From contig NZ_MUYA01000003.1 in assembly GCF_002015115.1 (NCBI RefSeq), positions 77,563 to 141,562 of the forward strand: a stretch of DNA of 64,000 bases, written 5' to 3'. Each line of letters starts with the position of its first letter. Position 1 is the stretch's first letter. Source of the DNA: Haemophilus paracuniculus. GTDB lineage: Bacteria > Pseudomonadota > Gammaproteobacteria > Enterobacterales > Pasteurellaceae. The position numbers were made by a program, and so were the translations under genes. The notes beneath the pieces were generated by a model. The model saw only the letters and a program-made list of their open reading frames with translations. It was not told where the DNA came from and did no database searches. Of this stretch, positions 8,665-17,578 are shown in pieces.

Positions 8665-9534
8665 ATGCTTAAACAACGAGTTCTTTCTGCAATCGTAATG
8701 GTTTTGGTAGCGTTATTGGCACTCTTTTGGTTGCCACCGTTGCCGTTCACCCTCGTATTGGGGGCGATTATCGTACTGGCGATGTGGGAATGGGCTCAAT
8801 TTGTTGGCTTTAAACGACCGCTTGCACGGGCGATTGTGGCTTTTGTTACGGTCTGTTTGCTGATTTTCCCGATTATGGTCAATACGGATTACATTCAAGC
8901 GGGGCGTTTTTTGACTAGCGAAACCATACCATTGCTGTTTGTCGGCTGTATTTGGTGGCTGGTGGCGTTAGCCTTGGTGGTAACTTATCCGAACAGTGCG
9001 AATAAATGGGCGGGTTCGGTTAGTGCGAAATTTATTTTTGGTTTTTGCACCCTTGTTCCGTTTTTCATTGCGACTCTTGCCTTGCGTTTTCATCAATACG
9101 CGTTAAATCCTTATCAAGGCACTTATTTATTGCTCTACGTCTTTTTATTGGTGTGGGGGGCGGACTCGGGGGCTTATTTCTTTGGGCGAGCCTTTGGCAA
9201 ACGCAAACTTGCCCCGAAAGTCTCACCAGGCAAATCGTGGGAAGGGGCTATCGGCGGTTTGCTCACTTCTGGCGTAATTGCGGTACTCTTTTTAACCCTC
9301 GCACCTGCCAATGTGTTTGGGCGAGAAATGGCAACCACGCCGTTTATCCTTGTTTCAATGGCAACGGTGGCGATTTCCGTGTTGGGCGATTTAGCCGAAA
9401 GTATGTTTAAACGCCAAGCGGGAATTAAAGATAGCAGTAACCTGATTCCAGGACACGGTGGCGTGCTTGATCGTATCGACAGCCTCACCGCTGCCGTGCC
9501 ATTTTTTGCGACTTTCTTTTTCTTCGTATTGTAA
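8665..9534 (+). CDS. cdsA: Phosphatidate cytidylyltransferase CdsA
   Basis: This inner-membrane enzyme makes CDP-diacylglycerol from phosphatidate and CTP, the branch point for all phospholipids. It has 289 residues with about eight transmembrane segments. The C-terminal family signature is present as KQAGIKDSSNLIPGHGG followed by VLDRIDSL, which includes the conserved Lys-Asp and the metal-binding Asp. The preceding cytoplasmic motif GKRKLAPKVSPGKSWEG binds CTP. A good ribosome-binding site (AGGACGGAAAA) precedes the ATG. It lies between uppS and rseP with gaps of 26 and 14 bases, the same order as in E. coli and H. influenzae, so all three are probably cotranscribed. Confidence 0.95.
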   Translation: MLKQRVLSAIVMVLVALLALFWLPPLPFTLVLGAIIVLAMWEWAQFVGFKRPLARAIVAFVTVCLLIFPIMVNTDYIQAGRFLTSETIPLLFVGCIWWLVALALVVTYPNSANKWAGSVSAKFIFGFCTLVPFFIATLALRFHQYALNPYQGTYLLLYVFLLVWGADSGAYFFGRAFGKRKLAPKVSPGKSWEGAIGGLLTSGVIAVLFLTLAPANVFGREMATTPFILVSMATVAISVLGDLAESMFKRQAGIKDSSNLIPGHGGVLDRIDSLTAAVPFFATFFFFVL

Positions 9535-9548
9535 AAGTATTATAAAAA

Positions 9549-10868
9549 ATGACCTCAATTATCGCCTTTTTCATTCTGATCTGCGTCCTCGTTTTCGTGC
9601 ACGAATACGGGCATTTCTGGGCGGCGCGTAAATGTGGCGTGAAAGTCATTCGTTTTTCCATCGGTTTCGGCAAAGTGCTGTTTCGCCGCACCGATAAACA
9701 CGGCACAGAATTTGCTTTTTCGCTGATTCCGCTCGGTGGCTATGTGCAGATGTGGAATGGCGAGACGGATATTTCTGCCCCTGCCGACCAAGCCCTTAAT
9801 CGCAAATCGGTGTTGCAGCGTATTTTTATCGTATTAGCAGGGCCAGTGGCGAATTTTCTATTTGCGATTGTGGCGTATTGGGCGATTTTTGTCGCTGGCG
9901 TGCCAACAGTTAAACCAGTGATCGGGCAGGTGTTGCCAAATTCCATTTCAGCCCAAGCAAAACTCGTGCCAGAGTTACAAATTCAGCGAGTGGCAGGGCA
10001 GAGCGTGCGAGATTGGGAAGAAGTTTCCCTTGCATTGGTGGCGAATGTTGGCAGTAAAGCGGTGGAAGTGGAAGGATCGTTGATCGATGAAGATCGCCCA
10101 CAACGCTTTCAATTAGATCTTTCCCAATGGGACATTGACGGCACCAAAGAAAGTCCGCTGACCAGTTTAGGTATCCGCCCGCAAGCGGGTAGAATTGAGC
10201 CAAAAATTGCGAAAGTGGTGGAAAATTCCCCTGCTCAAAAAGCAGGGATCAACGAGGGGGATCTGATTTTAGCGATCAACGATCAACCTTTCGATTGGCA
10301 ATATCTACTGGAAGCGGTGAAAGAGGGCAAATCTCTCTCTTTAACGGTGCAACAACAAAATGGACAGCAAACCCTTTCGCTTACCCCTGAAAAATCAGAA
10401 AAAACGGGGCGTTATTTGATTGGGCTTTCGCCAACTTACCAACCCCTTGCAGACAAATACCGAACCGAAATCAAATACGGTGCGTTTGAAGCGATTGGCA
10501 AGAGCGTTGAAAAAGTTGGGGCGTTAATTAAAACCATTTTGCAGTTTGTGGGGAATTTACTCACGGGCGATTTGTCTTTAAAGAATATGGGCGGCCCGAT
10601 CTCAATGGCGAAAGGGGCAGGGGCGACCGCTGAAATTGGCGTGATCTATTATCTTAGCTTTATGGCGTTGATTAGTGTCAATCTTGGCGTGATGAACCTA
10701 TTCCCGATTTTGCCGTTAGATGGTGGGCGTTTATTATTGTTGATCGGCGAAGGCATTTGGCGTAAACCCTTGCCAGAAAAAGTGGAAATGCGTTTCCAAC
10801 AACTGGGGATTGCGTTTGTGCTAGGTTTAATGGTGTTTGCCTTTATCAACGATATTATCCATTTTTAA
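9549..10868 (+). CDS. rseP: Sigma-E site-2 protease RseP
   Basis: This membrane-embedded zinc metalloprotease makes the second cut in the anti-sigma factor RseA, releasing sigma-E during envelope stress, and removes leftover signal peptides. It has 439 residues. The first transmembrane segment holds the active site HEYGH (His18, Glu19, His22). Two PDZ domains occupy roughly residues 110-290, the second including VVENSPAQKAGINEGDLI. The third metal ligand is Asp391 in NLFPILPLDGG. The 3' end is 66 bases before the bamA ATG. Substrates of the pathway (bamA, skp, lpxD, fabZ, lpxA) are encoded immediately downstream, as in enteric bacteria where sigma-E drives them. I could not recognise a sigma-E promoter by eye here. 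Confidence 0.95.
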   Translation: MTSIIAFFILICVLVFVHEYGHFWAARKCGVKVIRFSIGFGKVLFRRTDKHGTEFAFSLIPLGGYVQMWNGETDISAPADQALNRKSVLQRIFIVLAGPVANFLFAIVAYWAIFVAGVPTVKPVIGQVLPNSISAQAKLVPELQIQRVAGQSVRDWEEVSLALVANVGSKAVEVEGSLIDEDRPQRFQLDLSQWDIDGTKESPLTSLGIRPQAGRIEPKIAKVVENSPAQKAGINEGDLILAINDQPFDWQYLLEAVKEGKSLSLTVQQQNGQQTLSLTPEKSEKTGRYLIGLSPTYQPLADKYRTEIKYGAFEAIGKSVEKVGALIKTILQFVGNLLTGDLSLKNMGGPISMAKGAGATAEIGVIYYLSFMALISVNLGVMNLFPILPLDGGRLLLLIGEGIWRKPLPEKVEMRFQQLGIAFVLGLMVFAFINDIIHF

Positions 10869-10934
10869 ATCCGCTGATTGGCTGTGCAAGCGGTTAGTTT
10901 GGCGTTAATTTTTGTAAATCATAGGATCTTTTCA

Positions 10935-13367
10935 ATGAAAAAATTGTTACTTTCCTCTCTTTTGTTGGCAAATGGTGTGGCAATGGCTGCACCTTTTGTG
11001 GTGAAAGATATTCGTGTTGATGGTGTGCAACCAGCAACGGGTGCGGGCATTATTTCGAGCTTGCCGATTAAAGTCGGTCAAAAAGCGACCGATAGTGATG
11101 TGGCAAGAGTGGTGCAACAGCTTTATTTCCAAAATCGTTTTAACGATGTGCGTGCGACCCGTGAGGGCAACACCCTTGTGATTAAAGTGGTTGAGTTTCC
11201 TGTTATCAATAGTGTCAAAATCGAAGGTAACAAAGCGATTCCAAACGATGCCTTAGAGCAAAATTTGCAAGCGAATTTGATCAGCAAAGGCGAAATCTAT
11301 AACGCCGAGCGTCTTGATGCGTTCCAAAAAGGGTTGGAAGATCACTACCGCTCAATGGGTCGTTATAACGCCAAAGTCAATAAAGAAGTTACCAAAGCGG
11401 AAAATGGTCAAATCAACGTGCAATTAAACGTTGAGGAAGGCGATGTTGCTTACGTTAAAACCATCAATTTTGAAGGTAACAATGCGTTCAGCTCAAAAGA
11501 ATTAACCAAACAGCTTGATATTCAGCCTGATGTTTCTTGGTGGAATATTTTCCAAAGCAGTAAATTTGAGCAACAGCCGTATAACAAAGATTTAGACAAT
11601 ATCCGTGATTTCTATATGAATCGTGGTTATGCGAAATTTGCGTTGGAAGATACCAAAGTCGATTTCAGCGAAGACAAAAAAGACGTGGCTTTAACCTATA
11701 AAATCAACGAAGGCGAGCAATACAATATCAGCGAAGTGCGTATTGTGGGTAACACCGCCAAGTTTGATAAAGAGTTAAATGCGTTATTAAAAGACATTAA
11801 ACCAGGTCAATTATTCCGCAAAGATGAATTACTCAAAGTGGAAGAAGGCATTAAGCAAGTGCTGGGCGACAACGGCTACGGTGCGGCGAAAGTCGATTTA
11901 ATGCCAACCTTTGATGAAGCCAACAAAACCGTGCGTTTAAACTTTGTGGTGGACGCAGGGCAACGCATTTATGTGCGTAAAATCCGTTTTGAGGGCAACA
12001 GCGTAACCGCCGACTCAACCCTACGCCGTGAAATGCGTCAGCAGGAAGGGGCTTGGTTATCAACAGGGGCTGCCTCATTGGGTAAAGCGCGTTTAGAGCG
12101 TACAGGCTTCTACGAAAGCGTTGATATGTCAATGCCGAACGTGCCAAACGTAAACGACCAAGTTGATCTCGTGTACAAAATCAGAGAGCGTAACACGGGG
12201 AGTATTAACTTCGGTATCGGTTATGGTACAGAAAGCGGTTTCAGCTACCAAGCAGGGATCAAACAAGACAACTTCTTAGGTATGGGTTCAACCATTAGCC
12301 TAAGCGGAACTCGCAACGACTACGGTACGAGCGTAAACTTAGGCTACACCGAACCGTATTTCACCAAAGACGGGGTAAGTTTGGGCGGAAACGTATTCTA
12401 TGAAGATTACGATAACTCAAACAGCGATTCACTTTCTCGTTATCAACGCCGTACCTACGGGGCGAACGGCACACTCGGTTTCCCTGTTGATGAAAACAAC
12501 TCATACTATCTCGGTTTAGGCGTGGTGCGTGATAGCTTAAAAGGCGTACAACGTGAATTTACCCGTGAGAAATATGTGAACTCAATGAAGTTCAAAAATG
12601 CGATCATTGACGGTCAAGAGTATTACGGCAAAATGAAGTCCACCGACTTTGAATTTTCATTCGGTTGGAACTACGACACCTTAAACCGTGGTTACTTCCC
12701 AACTGAGGGAACGGCGGCAAGCCTCGGCGGTAAAATTACCGTACCAGGTTCGGATAACAAATACTACCGTTTAAGTGCCGATTTCAGAAAATATATCCCA
12801 CTTAACCGTGAACACAAATGGGTGATCTTAACCAAAGCAGGGCTTTCTTACACCAACGGTTTCGGCGGTAAAGAAGTGCCGTTCTATCAACTGTTTACCG
12901 CAGGTGGAATCGGTTCACTGCGTGGTTTTAGCTATGGTGCAATCGGGCCGAAAGCGGTTTACTACAACAAAGATTCAAAAACATTTAGCAACGCAAGCTA
13001 CGATGTTATCGGTGGTAACGCAATGGCAACCGCCAGCCTTGAATTGATTACCCCAACCCCATTTGTGAGCGAAAAATACCAAAACAACGTCAGAACCTCG
13101 TTGTTTGTGGACGCCGCAAGTGTATGGAACACCAAATGGAAACAAAGCACAGTGGTTGGCTACAACGGCAACAATCAGCCTGTAACAATGGCGAACTTAG
13201 GTCTTGAAAACTTCAAAGACTACAAAAAAGTGCGTGCCTCAGCAGGTGTGGCGTTCCAATGGCAATCGCCAATCGGGCCTTTGGCGTTCTCTTATGCGAA
13301 GCCACTTCGCAAATATAAAGGCGATGACATTGAGCAATTCCAATTCAGCATTGGTAGCTCGTTCTAA
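10935..13367 (+). CDS. bamA: Outer-membrane protein assembly factor BamA (D15/Omp85)
   Basis: This is the core of the BAM complex, which folds and inserts beta-barrel proteins into the outer membrane. The protein has 810 residues. Residues 1-19 form a signal peptide ending in VAMA-A. Five POTRA domains follow (about 20-420), each starting with a strand like FVVKDIRVDG or YVKTINFEGNNAF. A 16-strand barrel ends in the typical final aromatic, QFQFSIGSSF. The VRGF-type barrel motif is visible as GSLRGFSYGAIG. The frame is open upstream for 19 more codons, but ATG 10935 gives the proper signal peptide and is preceded by AGGATCTTTTCA. An uptake-signal core sits at about 10888, between rseP and this gene. 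The protein is a surface antigen in Pasteurellaceae. Confidence 0.96.
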   Translation: MKKLLLSSLLLANGVAMAAPFVVKDIRVDGVQPATGAGIISSLPIKVGQKATDSDVARVVQQLYFQNRFNDVRATREGNTLVIKVVEFPVINSVKIEGNKAIPNDALEQNLQANLISKGEIYNAERLDAFQKGLEDHYRSMGRYNAKVNKEVTKAENGQINVQLNVEEGDVAYVKTINFEGNNAFSSKELTKQLDIQPDVSWWNIFQSSKFEQQPYNKDLDNIRDFYMNRGYAKFALEDTKVDFSEDKKDVALTYKINEGEQYNISEVRIVGNTAKFDKELNALLKDIKPGQLFRKDELLKVEEGIKQVLGDNGYGAAKVDLMPTFDEANKTVRLNFVVDAGQRIYVRKIRFEGNSVTADSTLRREMRQQEGAWLSTGAASLGKARLERTGFYESVDMSMPNVPNVNDQVDLVYKIRERNTGSINFGIGYGTESGFSYQAGIKQDNFLGMGSTISLSGTRNDYGTSVNLGYTEPYFTKDGVSLGGNVFYEDYDNSNSDSLSRYQRRTYGANGTLGFPVDENNSYYLGLGVVRDSLKGVQREFTREKYVNSMKFKNAIIDGQEYYGKMKSTDFEFSFGWNYDTLNRGYFPTEGTAASLGGKITVPGSDNKYYRLSADFRKYIPLNREHKWVILTKAGLSYTNGFGGKEVPFYQLFTAGGIGSLRGFSYGAIGPKAVYYNKDSKTFSNASYDVIGGNAMATASLELITPTPFVSEKYQNNVRTSLFVDAASVWNTKWKQSTVVGYNGNNQPVTMANLGLENFKDYKKVRASAGVAFQWQSPIGPLAFSYAKPLRKYKGDDIEQFQFSIGSSF

Positions 13368-13377
13368 CATTTAACCC

Positions 13378-13426
13378 TTGCAAGCGGTCGGATTTGAAAA
13401 ATTTTCCACAATCCCACCGCTTGCAA
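13378..13426. terminator. Inverted pair of uptake signals between bamA and skp
   Basis: Arms TTGCAAGCGGT and ACCGCTTGCAA form an 11-bp stem, extended after a mismatch by GGATT/AATCC. There is no T-run, so it may only attenuate transcription into skp. The next gene starts 23 bases later. Confidence 0.6.
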
Positions 13427-13449
13427 TCTGATTTACAGAGGATTTTCAG

Positions 13450-14310
13450 ATGAAAAAATTATTTAAAGTAGCCGCATTAACCACCGCTTTCGCCCTCGCT
13501 GGCTTTGCTAATGCGAACGACAAAATCGGCTTCGTTGATGCCCCTTATTTAATGCAAAACCACCCGCTTGCGATTGATGCGGCAGCGAAATTTGAAAAAT
13601 TTGCCAAAGCGAACGATCAATTCACTGGCGAAGAAAAAAAATTGGCGGAAGAAGATAAAAAACTCGCCCAAGAAAGCCAAGGTTTAGCCGCAGAGCGTAA
13701 CAAATTAGAAGCGGATGCGAAAAAATTAAAAGCAGAGCAAGATGCCGTTGAAGCCTCATTGAAGAAAAAAGTGGCAGCGTTAGAGAAAGATGCACCACGT
13801 TTACGTTCAAAAGAGATCCAAGCTCGCCAAAATGCGATCAACGCAGAAGCTCAGGCTTTCCAAAAGAAAGTAGCCGCATTGCAAAGTCGTGAAGCGGAAT
13901 TTGCGAAAAAAGGTCAAGCATTCCAGAAAAAAGGGGAAGTTTTCCAGAAAAAAGTTCAAGAATTCCAAGCGAAAATTAACAAAGCACAAAAAGATGCGGG
14001 CGGTTATGATCCAGTTGCGGTGAACAAACAAGTGGTGGACGAAATCAATGCAGCGATTAAAGAAGTTGCCGAGGCAAAAGGCTACACCCTTGTGTTCCCA
14101 CCAAGTGTGGCACTTTATGCCAAAGATGAATCGGCGGACATTACCGAAACTGTCTTAAAATCTTTACAAGACAAATTTAAAGCGGGTGCTTCTGCACCAA
14201 AAGCAGAGCAAAAAGCCCCTGAAAAAGCAGAAGAAAAACCTGCTGACAATGCAGAAAAATCTGACGCACCAAAAGCCGAAGACGTTAAACCAGAAGAAGC
14301 GAAAAAATAA
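13450..14310 (+). CDS. skp: Periplasmic chaperone Skp/OmpH with enlarged coiled coil
   Basis: Skp is a trimeric periplasmic chaperone that carries unfolded outer-membrane proteins to BamA. This copy has 286 residues, against about 160 in E. coli and about 200 in H. influenzae. Residues 1-22 are a signal peptide (cut after FANA). The usual N-terminal strand ([13 protein letters not shown]) and the C-terminal body ([20 protein letters not shown], then [13 protein letters not shown]) are present. The tentacle coiled coil between them is expanded to about residues 45-185. It is rich in Lys, Glu and Ala and repeats the unit FQKK four times. A charged tail of about 45 residues made of Ala, Pro, Lys and Glu follows. 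The stop overlaps the lpxD ATG by one base (TAATG), so translation is coupled. Confidence 0.9.
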   Translation: MKKLFKVAALTTAFALAGFANANDKIGFVDAPYLMQNHPLAIDAAAKFEKFAKANDQFTGEEKKLAEEDKKLAQESQGLAAERNKLEADAKKLKAEQDAVEASLKKKVAALEKDAPRLRSKEIQARQNAINAEAQAFQKKVAALQSREAEFAKKGQAFQKKGEVFQKKVQEFQAKINKAQKDAGGYDPVAVNKQVVDEINAAIKEVAEAKGYTLVFPPSVALYAKDESADITETVLKSLQDKFKAGASAPKAEQKAPEKAEEKPADNAEKSDAPKAEDVKPEEAKK

Positions 14311-15335
14311 TGGCGAATTTCCGTTTAATGGATTTAGCGGGGCAGATCGGCGGTACTCTTAGGGGTAACGCCGATTTGGCTATTTCTAGTATCGCTGCCT
14401 TAGAAAAAGCAAAATCCGATCAAATTACTTTTATTTCCAATCCGAAATATCGCTCGCAACTTGCCATAAGCGAAGCGGGGGCGATTATTGTCAGCGAATC
14501 GGATATCGAATTTTGTAACGCACAGCAAAACCTGATCGTGGTGCAAAATCCTTATCTTGCCTACGCTCTGTTGGCTCAATATATGGATTCCACCCCAAAA
14601 CCTGCCGAGCAAATTGCCCCCTCTGCGGTGGTTTCCCCTGAGGCGAAATTAGGCAACAACGTTTCGATTGGGGCGAATGCCGTGATCGAAAGTGGGGTAG
14701 AGTTGGGCGATGATGTGGTCATCGGTGCAGGTTGCTTTGTCGGCAAAAATAGCAAGATTGGGGCGAGAACCAAACTTTGGGCGAACGTGTCCGTTTATCA
14801 TAATGTGCAAATCGGCACGGATTGTTTAATTCAATCTTCGGCAGTGATCGGCAGCGATGGTTTCGGTTACGCCAACGACAAAGGACAATGGATCAAAATC
14901 CCACAAACAGGCGGTGTGATTATCGGCAACCGCGTTGAAATTGGGGCTTGCACCTGTATTGACCGAGGGGCGTTAGATCCAACGGTGATCGAAGATAATG
15001 TGATTATTGATAACCTCTGCCAAATTGCCCACAACGTTCACATCGGCTTCGGCACGGCGGTGGCGGGCGGCGTGATTATGGCGGGTAGCCTTAAAGTGGG
15101 GCGTTTCTGCCAAATCGGTGGGGCAAGTGTTATCAATGGACATATGGAAATCTGCGATGGGGCGATCATCACAGGAATGGGAATGGTGATGCGACCAATC
15201 ACCGAAAAAGGCATCTATTCTTCGGGGATTCCATTACAACCAAACAAAGAGTGGCGTAAAACCGCCGCCCTCACAATGAACATTGATAAAATCAACGAGC
15301 GTCTCAAAGCCGTTGAAAAACGTTTAAGCGAATGA
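14310..15335 (+). CDS. lpxD: UDP-3-O-(3-hydroxyacyl)glucosamine N-acyltransferase LpxD
   Basis: This cytoplasmic acyltransferase adds the second 3-hydroxyacyl chain to the glucosamine of the lipid A precursor. It has 341 residues. An N-terminal uridine-binding domain (about 1-105) includes [13 protein letters not shown]. The left-handed beta helix of hexapeptide repeats follows (about 105-300; for example [20 protein letters not shown]). The catalytic His lies in [19 protein letters not shown]-terminal helix that gates the acyl carrier protein ends the protein ([12 protein letters not shown]). The ATG overlaps the skp stop. The next gene, fabZ, starts 15 bases after the stop behind AGGAGTTTGAA. 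Gene order skp-lpxD-fabZ-lpxA is as in E. coli. Confidence 0.96.
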   Translation: MANFRLMDLAGQIGGTLRGNADLAISSIAALEKAKSDQITFISNPKYRSQLAISEAGAIIVSESDIEFCNAQQNLIVVQNPYLAYALLAQYMDSTPKPAEQIAPSAVVSPEAKLGNNVSIGANAVIESGVELGDDVVIGAGCFVGKNSKIGARTKLWANVSVYHNVQIGTDCLIQSSAVIGSDGFGYANDKGQWIKIPQTGGVIIGNRVEIGACTCIDRGALDPTVIEDNVIIDNLCQIAHNVHIGFGTAVAGGVIMAGSLKVGRFCQIGGASVINGHMEICDGAIITGMGMVMRPITEKGIYSSGIPLQPNKEWRKTAALTMNIDKINERLKAVEKRLSE

Positions 15336-15350
15336 TTTTAGGAGTTTGAA

Positions 15351-15815
15351 ATGACGATTGAAGTGCAAGAAAATCGAGAGCCAAGAATTATTGAAGTTAC
15401 CGAAATTATGCAAATGTTGCCCCACCGCTATCCGTTTTTATTAGTGGATCGTGTGGTGGATTTTGAAGAAGGCAAATGGTTGCGTGCGGTGAAAAATATC
15501 AGCGTAAACGAGCCTTGTTTCACGGGGCATTTCCCTGCCGCCCCAATCTTCCCAGGGGTGCTAATTTTAGAAGCAATGGCACAAGCCACGGGGGTGTTGG
15601 CGATCAAAAGCTACGGCAAACTTAACGAGGGCGAACTTTACTATTTTGCCTCAATCGACAATGCCCGTTTTAAACGCCCTGTCGTACCAGGGGATCAACT
15701 TGTACTTGAAGTCGAATTTATTAAAGAACGCCGTGGGATCACCCTTTTCACGGGCAAAGCCTATGTGGACGGCAAAATTGTCTGCGAAGCAGACTTAATG
15801 TGTGCTCGCAAATAA
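15351..15815 (+). CDS. fabZ: 3-hydroxyacyl-ACP dehydratase FabZ
   Basis: This hot-dog-fold dehydratase removes water from 3-hydroxyacyl-ACP in fatty-acid elongation. It competes with LpxA and LpxD for the same hydroxyacyl pool, which explains its place in a lipid A operon. It has 154 residues. The N-terminal [14 protein letters not shown] and the catalytic region [20 protein letters not shown] (His and Glu) are complete. So is the C-terminal [16 protein letters not shown]. Start ATG 15351 has a clear ribosome-binding site (GGAGTTTGAA). The lpxA start lies 25 bases after the stop. The identity is certain and there is nothing unusual in the sequence. Confidence 0.96.
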   Translation: MTIEVQENREPRIIEVTEIMQMLPHRYPFLLVDRVVDFEEGKWLRAVKNISVNEPCFTGHFPAAPIFPGVLILEAMAQATGVLAIKSYGKLNEGELYYFASIDNARFKRPVVPGDQLVLEVEFIKERRGITLFTGKAYVDGKIVCEADLMCARK

Positions 15816-15840
15816 AAGAGACAACAAAAGGAGAAATGCG

Positions 15841-16635
15841 ATGAGATTGATTGACTCTACCGCAAAAATCAGCCCGCTTGCTGTGGTTGAAGAAGGGGCG
15901 GAAATCGGTGCTGGTGTGGAAATTGGGGCGTTTTCCGTGATTGGAAAACACGTCAAAATTGGGGCGAAAACCAAAATCTATTCCCACGTTGTGATCAATG
16001 GGCATACGGAAATCGGCGAGCAAAACGAGATTTTTCAATTTGCGAGTATCGGCGAAGTGAATCAAGATCTCAAATATGCAGGCGAGCCGACCAAAACCAT
16101 TATCGGCAACCGCAACCGTATCCGTGAAAGCGTTACCATTCATCGTGGCACGGTGCAGGGCGGCGGCATTACCCGTGTCGGTGATGATAACCTGTTTATG
16201 ATCAACAGCCACATCGCCCACGACTGCCAAATCGGCAACCGTTGCATTATCGCCAATAACGGCACGCTGGCAGGACACGTTACCCTTGATGATTTTGTGA
16301 TTGTGGGCGGAATGTCCGCCATTCATCAATTTGTTGTGATTGGCTCGCACGTGATGCTGGGCGGTGGCTCAATGGTCAGCCAAGATGTGCCGCCTTATGT
16401 AATGGCACAAGGCAACCACGCTCGCCCGTTTGGAATGAATATCGAGGGGCTAAAACGCCGTGGCTTTGATAAATCCACAATGCACGCTATTCGCAAAGTG
16501 TACAAATTGATTTACAGCAGCGACAAAACCCTCGAAGAAGTGATGCCAGAAATCCGAGAAATGGCGGAAACTGAACCAGCGGTGGGGTTATTCCTCTCAT
16601 TCTTTGAGCGTTCAACCCGAGGCATTATTCGTTAA
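15841..16635 (+). CDS. lpxA: UDP-N-acetylglucosamine acyltransferase LpxA
   Basis: LpxA catalyses the first step of lipid A synthesis, moving a 3-hydroxyacyl chain from ACP to O3 of UDP-GlcNAc. The protein has 264 residues (E. coli 262). It is a trimeric left-handed beta helix of hexapeptide repeats such as [14 protein letters not shown]. The catalytic His is in [17 protein letters not shown], and the C-terminal helical domain includes [20 protein letters not shown]. The frame extends 13 codons upstream into fabZ, but ATG 15841 after AAAGGAGAAATGCG gives the family N-terminus [10 protein letters not shown]. The gene ends at an uptake-signal terminator. The lpxB gene, which usually follows, is not here. 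Confidence 0.95.
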   Translation: MRLIDSTAKISPLAVVEEGAEIGAGVEIGAFSVIGKHVKIGAKTKIYSHVVINGHTEIGEQNEIFQFASIGEVNQDLKYAGEPTKTIIGNRNRIRESVTIHRGTVQGGGITRVGDDNLFMINSHIAHDCQIGNRCIIANNGTLAGHVTLDDFVIVGGMSAIHQFVVIGSHVMLGGGSMVSQDVPPYVMAQGNHARPFGMNIEGLKRRGFDKSTMHAIRKVYKLIYSSDKTLEEVMPEIREMAETEPAVGLFLSFFERSTRGIIR

Positions 16636-16640
16636 GCTAT

Positions 16641-16691
16641 ACAAGCGGTCGGATTTCCAAAATTTCCCGAAATCTGACCGCTTGTTTTTTA
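16641..16691 (+). terminator. Uptake-signal inverted pair with T-run, terminator of lpxA
   Basis: Two complete 10-mers, acaagcggtc and gaccgcttgt, face each other. The stem is extended by GGATTT/AAATCT-like flanks, and TTTTTT follows at once. It begins five bases after the lpxA stop, ending the envelope operon. Confidence 0.85.
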
Positions 16692-16709
16692 TTTTATAAG
16701 GAAAGACAA

Positions 16710-17531
16710 ATGAAAAAGTTGATGACCTTTGCCATTCTCTGCTTTTCTGCGGTGGCGGTGGCGAGAAATCCGTTTTTATCCCCTGAATTTCAAAACTTGT
16801 TAGAGCAAGCCGAGGCGGACAACGCCGAAATGCAGTTTGAAGTGGGCAAACGCTACTATATGGGCGAGGGTGTGCCAAGCGACAAGCCACAAGGGATCAG
16901 TTGGTTAGAAAAATCGGCGGCCGCAGGTTACATTCCCGCTCAACGGGCGTTGGGGATTTTGTTCCTTGACGGGGACGGCACGAGCGTGCCAGCCAATGCA
17001 ACCAAAGGCTTAGAGTGGCTGACCAAAGCGGCAGAGAAAAACGACCTCAATGCAATGACCTTGCTCATCGCCCTTTACAAAGAGGGCAAACTCGTGCCAC
17101 AAGATTACGCCAAAGCGATCAGTTGGGCGGAAAAAGGGGCGGTGCTGGGCGACCGTGATGCTCAATATTATCTCGGCACGTTCTACCATTTCGGCTTAGG
17201 CAAAGAGAAAGATATTAGCCTCGCCGCCAAACTTTACACCCAAGCGGCAAACCAAGGGCATTTGGAAGCTTTGAACAACATCGGGGCGATGTATTTTGGT
17301 GGGATCGGCGTGGATAAAAACCAAGTGCTAGGCTACACTTACTGGCTATTAGCGAAAAGCCTCGGCAGCCCCCACGCGGAACGCAATTTACAAGCCAAAG
17401 CGGGCGAGCTTTCTGATCAAGAGAAAGCCAAAGCGGAAAATGCCGTCCGCCGTTTGGTGGCTCAAATGAATGGCGAGCCAGAGCCGCAAGCTCAACCGCA
17501 ACGGAGATCCAAAAAATCGAAAAAGAAATAA
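16710..17531 (+). CDS. Secreted Sel1-repeat protein
   Basis: This protein of 273 residues has an N-terminal signal peptide (KKLMTFAILCFSAVAVA) and then a run of about five Sel1-like repeats, the 36-residue alpha-alpha units related to TPRs. They can be recognised from phrases such as GKRYYMGEGVPSDKPQGISW, ALGILFLDGDGT, YLGTFYHFGLGKEKD and NIGAMYFGGIGVDKN. Such proteins act as periplasmic adaptors in complex assembly or envelope signalling. The particular partner cannot be told from the sequence. The C-terminus is basic and low in complexity (RRSKKSKKK). The gene has its own ribosome-binding site (AAGGAAAGACAA) after the lpxA terminator and ends at a bidirectional terminator facing dxr. Confidence 0.8.
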   Translation: MKKLMTFAILCFSAVAVARNPFLSPEFQNLLEQAEADNAEMQFEVGKRYYMGEGVPSDKPQGISWLEKSAAAGYIPAQRALGILFLDGDGTSVPANATKGLEWLTKAAEKNDLNAMTLLIALYKEGKLVPQDYAKAISWAEKGAVLGDRDAQYYLGTFYHFGLGKEKDISLAAKLYTQAANQGHLEALNNIGAMYFGGIGVDKNQVLGYTYWLLAKSLGSPHAERNLQAKAGELSDQEKAKAENAVRRLVAQMNGEPEPQAQPQRRSKKSKKK

Positions 17532-17538
17532 TGATAAA

Positions 17539-17562
17539 AAAGGACGCTGAATTGCGTCCTTT
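17539..17562. terminator. Bidirectional terminator between sel1-repeat gene and dxr
   Basis: A 9-bp stem (AAAGGACGC / GCGTCCTTT) with a six-base loop is flanked by A-runs on the left and T-runs on the right. It can serve both convergent genes. Confidence 0.85.
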
Positions 17563-17578
17563 CTTTTTCCTCTAAAAT

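Noticed and set aside
15748..16350. Open frame of 200 codons opposite lpxA
   Set aside because: Antisense of the hexapeptide repeats of a certain gene; His- and Asn-rich nonsense with no ribosome-binding site.
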